Positions 58,736 through 64,000 of a stretch of DNA of 64,000 bases are shown here, in pieces. A program made the position numbers and the translations under genes. This DNA comes from CBDUXP01 sp965371225 [NCBI: uncultured bacterium] (GTDB taxonomy: Bacteria > Abyssobacteria > SURF-5 > CBDUXP01). Location: the NCBI GenBank assembly GCA_965371225.1, contig CBDUXP010000001.1:146111-210110 (forward strand), read 5' to 3'. Below the pieces are notes generated by a model, which was not told the DNA's origin, did no database searches, and worked only from the letters and a program-made list of their open reading frames with translations. Numbering within the stretch: position 1 is the first letter of the stretch; each line of letters opens with the position of its first letter.

Positions 58736-60703
58736 GTGGTGCCGCCGGCTTCGCCCGTGAATCCCAAGCCGCGCGTCCCCCTTGACCTGCTGCTGGTCGG
58801 CGGTGCGCTCCTCGCGGTGCATCTGGGGGTGCGCAACCATACGCTGACCCCGCTGAACGGCGGCATCGAGGCGCTCGACGGCGGCTACCTGATGGAGGCG
58901 CTGGCCCGGGTGGCCGGCGGCGAGCGCGCGTATACCCCGGTGGTCTTCCATTACGGACCGTATTGGGTGGGCTATTACGTGGGGATGATGAAGCTCTTCG
59001 GGGTCTCGGTCGGCGGCGTGCGCTGGGGGGTGGCGTTGCTCGCCTGGCTGCGCAGCGTCACGACGTACGCGCTCACCGCCCGCTTGGCCGGCCGCTGGTG
59101 GGGGTTGGTCGCGGTGGCGGTGACCATCGTGTCCCCAAACGTCCTGTTGGGTGCGCCGTACGGGAGCTACACGTCCGGAAGCGTGCTGCTCGTGTTCGCG
59201 GGCGCGGTGCTCTGGGCGCTGGCAGCGGAGGGATCGGCCCGGCGGTGGTTACTGGTCGGCCTGCTGATTGGCGTCATGTTCGGTGCACGGTGGTCCAGTG
59301 CGTTCATTGCGCTGGCGGCGACCGGCATCGTGGGGGGGGCCACGGGCCTCCTGCACCCGCCCGTGCGGCGGGGCCACTTGGTGGGCACGGTGGTGATCCC
59401 CGGCCTGTTGTTGGTCAGCGTGGGCCTGCTGGTCTGGCCCTATGCGCGCGCGTCGTGGATCGCCTTCGGTCCGCCGGCAGTGGGCGCCGCGGTGTTGGCC
59501 GGGGCGGAGAGCTGGCGGCGCCGGGGCACCGGGCCGGCCACCTGGCGCGAATGGCGCGCGGCCCCCGCCTGGTGCGCGGCCGGCATCGGGACGGCGACCC
59601 TGGTCTGGCTCGTGCCCATGACCCTGGCGGGGGATGTGGCCACCCGGGTGCATGACATGTTCCTGCGCTACGCGGCATCCGTCCAAGTGGGCCGCTGGTA
59701 TGCGGTGGAGCAACCCCCCGGGCTCGAGGCGCTCGGGCTCGTGACGCACACCCCCCCCGCACCGCTCATGCTTGCCGGCTGGGGGCTGCTCCTGTTCGGC
59801 TGGGTCGTGCACGCGCGCCGGGGGGATGGAGCGCGGTGGCGCCTGACCTGTCTGGCGTGGGCCGCCGCAGGCGTGATGCTCACCGTGTCCATGGTGCGGG
59901 CACACGCGTTCCAGTCCGCCCGGCTCGGGGATCTCCTGTGGGCGGAACTGCTGGGGCCCGTGTACCTGGTCTGGTGCCTGCACCACGCGTTCCGCGCCGG
60001 CGACGCGCGGCCTCCCTGGCTGGTGCCCCTGGCCTGCCTGGCCGGGGTGACGTTCCTGGACGGCGCGGCCGACGTGAATTGGGTGCATGTGGGTGCGGCG
60101 ACGGGAGTGGCCATCGTGTTTGGCGTCGTCGCGGCCCATCAGGCGTGGCTCGCGGGGCGGACGGCGACGCGGCTCTTGGGCCCGGCCCTGGCCGTGGGGG
60201 TGGCCCCGCTGATCGCCGCGCAATTCCTGCTGGGCGCCGGCCTGTGGTGGACGCTGCCGGGCGATTCGTGGCGGTTTACGCGCCGCGACCTGGCGTGGGT
60301 GGATGTTCCCCGCGGGCAGGTGTGGGAGGACGTCGGCGTGGCGCGCGAGATCCGGGCAAACGTACTGTTCTTGCAGGCCGCCTTGCCGCCGGATGAACCC
60401 TGCTTCTCCTTTCCGGATGCGCTCTACCTCTTTCTCGCCGACCGGCGCGGCACGGCGGACGTGACCTATTTCTGGCCGGGCTATTCGGCGCCCCACATCG
60501 ATGGACACTATGCCTCCTACCTGCGCACCGATCCGCCGCGACTGGTCGTGACCCGCTACAGCCCGCTTGACGTGTTCGGGGGGCCGTTGTACCTGGCCCG
60601 CGGGTTCCCCAAGATTGTCGACACGCTCGATGACGAGTTCCGTGTCGTCCAAGAAATCGGCATCCTGCGCTACTACGCCCCACGCCGGCGCGGCGGCCGG
60701 TAG
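58736..60703 (+). CDS. Polytopic membrane protein, tandem copy 1 (GT39-like layout)
   Basis: This 655-residue membrane protein has about twelve hydrophobic helices through residue ~500. An acidic early loop, GGIEALDGGYLMEALARVAGG, and FHYGPYWVGYY recall polyprenyl-linked sugar transferases of the GT39 layout. The C-terminal ~150 residues are soluble (FPDALYLFLADRRGTADVTYF, GYSAPHIDG, VVTRYSPLDV). No defined family motif is recognised. It is closely similar to the next gene along the whole length. GTG 58736 gives the same N-terminal start as the paralogue (RVPLDLLLVGGALLAVHLG). Confidence 0.65.
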   Translation: MVPPASPVNPKPRVPLDLLLVGGALLAVHLGVRNHTLTPLNGGIEALDGGYLMEALARVAGGERAYTPVVFHYGPYWVGYYVGMMKLFGVSVGGVRWGVALLAWLRSVTTYALTARLAGRWWGLVAVAVTIVSPNVLLGAPYGSYTSGSVLLVFAGAVLWALAAEGSARRWLLVGLLIGVMFGARWSSAFIALAATGIVGGATGLLHPPVRRGHLVGTVVIPGLLLVSVGLLVWPYARASWIAFGPPAVGAAVLAGAESWRRRGTGPATWREWRAAPAWCAAGIGTATLVWLVPMTLAGDVATRVHDMFLRYAASVQVGRWYAVEQPPGLEALGLVTHTPPAPLMLAGWGLLLFGWVVHARRGDGARWRLTCLAWAAAGVMLTVSMVRAHAFQSARLGDLLWAELLGPVYLVWCLHHAFRAGDARPPWLVPLACLAGVTFLDGAADVNWVHVGAATGVAIVFGVVAAHQAWLAGRTATRLLGPALAVGVAPLIAAQFLLGAGLWWTLPGDSWRFTRRDLAWVDVPRGQVWEDVGVAREIRANVLFLQAALPPDEPCFSFPDALYLFLADRRGTADVTYFWPGYSAPHIDGHYASYLRTDPPRLVVTRYSPLDVFGGPLYLARGFPKIVDTLDDEFRVVQEIGILRYYAPRRRGGR

Positions 60704-60708
60704 ACCCG

Positions 60709-62682
60709 GTGCAGCCCACTCCGCCTGTCACCCGTCCCTCGCGCGTGCCCCTCGACCTGTTGGTGGTCGGGGGCGTCTTGCTGGCCGTGCATCTGGCAGT
60801 GCGCAACTACGGGCTCGGCAGCCTGAACGGGGGCACCGAAGCGCTGGACGCGGGGTATCTCATGGATGCGCTCGCGCGCGTGGCCGGCGGGGAGCGCGCC
60901 TACTCCCCCGTGGTCGCCCACTACGGGCCCTACTGGATGGCCTACTTCGTGGGCATCTTGAAACTCTTCGGCGTGTCCCTCGGCGGCGTGCAGTGGGGCG
61001 TGGCCCTGCTGGCGTGGGTGCGCAGCGTCGTGACGTACGCGCTCACGGCCCGCTTGGCCGGACGCCGGTGGGGTCTCGTCGCCGTAGCCGTCACCCTCGT
61101 GTCCCCGGGCTTGCGGTGGGGTATTCCCTATGGCGTGTTCATGTCCGGGGTCGTGTTGCTCCTCTTCGCGGGGGCGGTGCTGTGGACGCTGGCCGCGCCC
61201 GCCAGCGTGCGGCGATGGTTCCTCGTGGGGGTGCTGATCGGCGTACTGGTGGGCACCCGCTGGTCCAGCGCGTTCATTGCGCTCGCCGCGCTCGGCATCG
61301 TCGGTGGCGCCACGGGCCTCCTGCACCCGCCCGTGCGCCGGGGCCATCTGCTCGGCACGGTCGTGATCCCGGCGTTGCTCCTGGTCAGTACGGGCCTGCT
61401 GCTCGGCCCCTACCCCCGCGATTCGTGGGTAGCGTATGCACCCGTCGCGTTGGGAACGGCCGTGCTGGCGGGGGCGGAAAGCTGGCGGCGCCGGGGGACG
61501 GGACCCGCCTCCTGGCGCGCGTGGCTGGCCGCGCCCGCCTGGTGCGTCGCGGGCATCGTCGCGGCCACCCTGGTCTGGCTCGTACCCTTCGTCATCAGCG
61601 GCGACGCCGCCACCCGGGTGCACGACATGTTCTTCCGGTACGCGGAGTCTGTGCAGGTGGGCCGGTGGTACACCCTGACGCTGCCTCCCGCCCTCCGGTT
61701 GCTCGACCACATCGCGCCCCCCGCGCCCGCACCGGTCTTTCTGGTCTGCTGGGGGCTGATCCTGTTGGGGTGGATTGCCCACGCGCGGGCGGGAGCGCCG
61801 GTGCGCTGGCGGGTGACGAGCCTGGCGTTCGGCGCCAGCGGCGTGATCCTGAGTGCGTGGATGCTGCTCGCCAATGCGTTCCTCGCCGCGCGGCTGGGGG
61901 ATTTCATCTGGATCCAGTTGGCGGGAGCCTTCTACCTGATCTGGTGCTTGCACCACGCCCGCCGCTCCCGGCCCGGGGACGAACGGTCGTGGTGGCTCGT
62001 GCCCCTGGCCTGTCTCGCGGGAGTCACGTTTCTGGACGGCGCCGCAGAAGTGAGTTGGATCCACGTGACCTCGGCGACGGCGGTGCTCATCGTCTTCGGC
62101 GTGGTGGCGGCCCGGCAGGCGTGGCTCCACGGGAAGGCACACTCCCGCCTGTTGGGGCCGGCGCTGGTCGGGGCGGTGGTCCCGCTCATCGTGGCGCAAT
62201 GCCTATTGGGCGCCGGGCTGTGGTGGACGCTGCCCTTTGATTCGTGGCAGCTCATTCGCCGGGAGCTGGCGTGGGTGGACGTTCCCCGCGGGCAGGTCTG
62301 GGAAGACGCCGCGACCGCGCGCGAAGTGCAAGCCAACGTGTTGTTCCTGCAAGCGGCGCTGCCCCGGGACGAGCCCTGTTTTGCGTTTCCCGACGCGCTC
62401 TACCTCTTCCTCGCCGACCGGCGCGGGACCGCCGACGTCACCTACTTCCAGCCCGGCTACTCGGCGCCCCACGTGGACGGCCTGTACGCCTCACAACTCC
62501 GCGACGCTCCGCCCGCGCTCGTGGTCGCCCGGTACAGTCCGCTTGATTTCTTCCAGGGCAATCCCCTGTACCTGGCCCAGGGGTTTCCCCAGATCATCGA
62601 TGCGCTCGATGAAGAGTTCCGCGTCGTCCAGGAAATCGGTGTCATGCGTTACTACGCCCCGCGCCAACGCCTTCGCCGCTAA
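60709..62682 (+). CDS. Polytopic membrane protein, tandem copy 2
   Basis: This second copy of the preceding gene has 657 residues and an almost collinear sequence: RVPLDLLVVGGVLLAVHL, GGTEALDAGYLMDALARVAGG, HYGPYWMAYF, and the C-terminal PDALYLFLADRRGTADVTYF and QPGYSAPHVDG. Most segments match the first copy by eye, while loops differ more, as expected of an old tandem duplication that kept both genes. It begins 5 nt after the first copy, so both are cotranscribed. Both copies may transfer related sugars to a surface glycan; this remains speculative. Confidence 0.65.
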   Translation: MQPTPPVTRPSRVPLDLLVVGGVLLAVHLAVRNYGLGSLNGGTEALDAGYLMDALARVAGGERAYSPVVAHYGPYWMAYFVGILKLFGVSLGGVQWGVALLAWVRSVVTYALTARLAGRRWGLVAVAVTLVSPGLRWGIPYGVFMSGVVLLLFAGAVLWTLAAPASVRRWFLVGVLIGVLVGTRWSSAFIALAALGIVGGATGLLHPPVRRGHLLGTVVIPALLLVSTGLLLGPYPRDSWVAYAPVALGTAVLAGAESWRRRGTGPASWRAWLAAPAWCVAGIVAATLVWLVPFVISGDAATRVHDMFFRYAESVQVGRWYTLTLPPALRLLDHIAPPAPAPVFLVCWGLILLGWIAHARAGAPVRWRVTSLAFGASGVILSAWMLLANAFLAARLGDFIWIQLAGAFYLIWCLHHARRSRPGDERSWWLVPLACLAGVTFLDGAAEVSWIHVTSATAVLIVFGVVAARQAWLHGKAHSRLLGPALVGAVVPLIVAQCLLGAGLWWTLPFDSWQLIRRELAWVDVPRGQVWEDAATAREVQANVLFLQAALPRDEPCFAFPDALYLFLADRRGTADVTYFQPGYSAPHVDGLYASQLRDAPPALVVARYSPLDFFQGNPLYLAQGFPQIIDALDEEFRVVQEIGVMRYYAPRQRLRR

Positions 62683-62774
62683 ACGGTTTACCCCTCGGCG
62701 ACGTCAGCTTCTGGTGGCCGTACGCCGCCGGGGCGAGTGCCACCAAGCGTGGTCAGCCGGTCGAGGGCGCGTGA

Positions 62775-63998
62775 TTACCCATCGACCATCTCGCCGCTCG
62801 GCGCGCGACCGGCGCGCGAACGCACGACCAGCACACCGGCGCACGCGACGAGCGCGCACGAGCCTGTCAGCGCCACCGGGATGCTGGTGGCCTGGGCGAT
62901 AATGCCGAGCGTAATTCCGAGGACGATCTCGCCGAAGTATTCGGCCTGGGCGAGGAAGGACTGCACCGTCGCCCGCACGTCGCTGGTGACGCGCCGGTTG
63001 ACCCAGATCACGCTGACCGTCCGGGTCACGGGCCAGGCGATGCCACCCACGAGCAGCACGCCCGCCATGCCGGTGACATCGTCGGGCGCGTGGGCGAGCA
63101 CGATCAGGCCGAGCGCGCCGATGAAGCACGCTGCGGCATAGATGCGGCGGGCCACGCCCACGCCGTCGATGCGCGCCTCGACGATGCGGAGCGCGAGCGC
63201 GGCGATCGCCAACGTGATGAGACCGAGTGCCGTGAACCACACGATCGGACCGGGTTGTTCAGGAAAGCCGAGGTCGAGGAGCCGCTTGGGGAACAGCCGC
63301 CCGAACGCTTCCGCGGCGCCGTTCACGAGGATCGTCGCCGCGAAGACGAGCAGGATCTCGCGATCGCGGCGCGCGAGGTCGATCCCGCGCCGGAAGATCG
63401 ACACCGACTCCCGCCAGCGGTGCTCGCGGGTTGGGGTGAAGTTATGTTCGGTGAACCGTGCCGCGACGAACAGCCCGAGCACCCACATGGCGAGCCCGGA
63501 CGCCACGATGGAGGTGGCGAGGTCGGTTGCCCAGGCGAGTGCGCCGAACCCGACCAAGCCGCCGGCCGCTCCAACCTGCTGCCAGCGAGCGCTTGCCGTC
63601 AACACGCCGGCGACGCGGTCGGGTCGGTCAAGCTCATCGGTGAGCCACGCGACGTCGGCGCCGCTCGAGAATGTCCAAGCCAGCCCCCACAACATCTGCG
63701 TCGCCACGAGTGCCGGGAAGGCCGTGACGAGTCCCGTGACCAGCATGCCGGCCCCCATCACAAGATGCGCGATCACGATTGACCACTTGCGGCTGATCGT
63801 GTCCGCCATGACCCCGGTGGGCACCTCCGCCACCAGCGCTGTGACCCCCTGGGCGGTGCCGATGAACACGAGCTGGAACGCGGACAGGTCGGCCTCAACG
63901 ACGAGGTAGAGGCTGGTGACGAGCCAGTAGCCGTGGTGGAAGACCGCCCGCATGCACGTCCACCGGATGAAGGTGGCGGCGACGTCGCGATCGGGCAT
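62775..63998 (-). CDS. MFS family transporter
   Basis: This polytopic transporter of 407 residues has about twelve helices. Between TM2 and TM3 there is a typical MFS loop, AEVPTGVMADTISRKWSIV, the GxxxDxxxRK-like motif A. WLTDELDRPDRVAGVLTASARW lies in the first half and RIVEARIDGVGVARRIY in the central loop. No sequence clue to substrate exists. It converges on the tandem membrane paralogues. The ATG at 63998 lies 2 nt from the window edge; an earlier start outside cannot be excluded. Confidence 0.86.
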   Translation of the reverse strand: MPDRDVAATFIRWTCMRAVFHHGYWLVTSLYLVVEADLSAFQLVFIGTAQGVTALVAEVPTGVMADTISRKWSIVIAHLVMGAGMLVTGLVTAFPALVATQMLWGLAWTFSSGADVAWLTDELDRPDRVAGVLTASARWQQVGAAGGLVGFGALAWATDLATSIVASGLAMWVLGLFVAARFTEHNFTPTREHRWRESVSIFRRGIDLARRDREILLVFAATILVNGAAEAFGRLFPKRLLDLGFPEQPGPIVWFTALGLITLAIAALALRIVEARIDGVGVARRIYAAACFIGALGLIVLAHAPDDVTGMAGVLLVGGIAWPVTRTVSVIWVNRRVTSDVRATVQSFLAQAEYFGEIVLGITLGIIAQATSIPVALTGSCALVACAGVLVVRSRAGRAPSGEMVDG

Positions 63999-64000
63999 CG

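Noticed and set aside
62712-62745. TGGTGGC/GCCACCA inverted repeat as a terminator between convergent genes
   Set aside because: A 20-nt loop and no T-run make it too weak to call; kept only as a note.
1-64000. Mobile element or genomic-island signs (transposase, integrase, att repeats, tRNA junction)
   Set aside because: No such genes, flanking repeats or tRNA were seen. The AT-rich patches are short and located at promoters or operators.
1-64000. CRISPR or defence system
   Set aside because: No regular spacer array and no cas, restriction, toxin-antitoxin or retron-like genes were recognised.

Overview
The window is a GC-rich (roughly two-thirds G+C or more), densely coded stretch of a bacterial chromosome. 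I count 58 protein genes, many joined by 4-nt ATGA/GTGA overlaps. I see no tRNA, rRNA, transposase, integrase or CRISPR array. An outer-membrane polysaccharide-export lipoprotein (1826-2641) and a BolA/Grx4 pair (34941-35560) point to a diderm, proteobacteria-like cell. Coenzyme-F420-type enzymes (24235-25756) and the gene mix suggest an uncultured soil or sediment lineage, but I cannot fix the phylum from the sequence.

Region 1 (155-18720, + strand) is one long exopolysaccharide operon of the Wzx/Wzy type. It holds an initiating sugar-phosphate transferase, a Wza-like exporter, a split Wzc (CpsD-like ATPase plus Wzz-like chain-length protein), two FemAB-like acyltransferases, a polysaccharide deacetylase, an O-antigen ligase/polymerase, three GT4 glycosyltransferases, a flippase, an asparagine-synthetase-like enzyme and a third FemAB domain fused to an unknown helical domain. 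The accessory set resembles exosortase-A-associated loci, but no exosortase or PEP-CTERM gene is visible. A secreted heparinase-II/III-type lyase (18770-21415, -) and two more sugar-transfer genes (21716-24195, -) face it.

Region 2 (24235-42177) is mostly ordinary metabolism and membrane genes: F420-type oxidoreductases, a DUF2339/DUF3999 pair, amidohydrolase, ACAD10-like kinase, enoyl-CoA hydratase, BolA/monothiol glutaredoxin, a TIGR01777 epimerase, a radical SAM protein, a histidine phosphatase and an SDR.

Region 3 (42236-48120, -) is a compact bacterial microcompartment operon. In transcription order it encodes an RpiR-type regulator, BMC-T, BMC-H, BMC-P, a CoA-acylating aldehyde dehydrogenase with an N-terminal targeting helix, two more BMC-P, a class II aldolase with a CxxCxxC segment and C-terminal targeting helix, and a second BMC-T. 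An AT-rich palindromic region upstream of the regulator is the likely operator. Cloverleaf-like repeats lie at the 3' ends of both BMC-T genes.

Region 4 (48309-62682) starts with a small monooxygenase and two tandem SGNH-hydrolase paralogues whose -10 boxes sit so close to the ATG that their mRNAs are probably leaderless. Next is a seven-gene operon on the - strand (58336 to 50354) whose last three genes match the Campylobacter jejuni phosphoramidate set Cj1418/Cj1417/Cj1416 (glutamine kinase, amidohydrolase, cytidylyltransferase). With them are a methyltransferase, a formyltransferase-like protein and a TagF-like CDP-donor transferase. I read this as a candidate phosphoramidate decoration system for a surface glycan. 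A pair of tandem-duplicated polytopic proteins and an MFS transporter finish the window.
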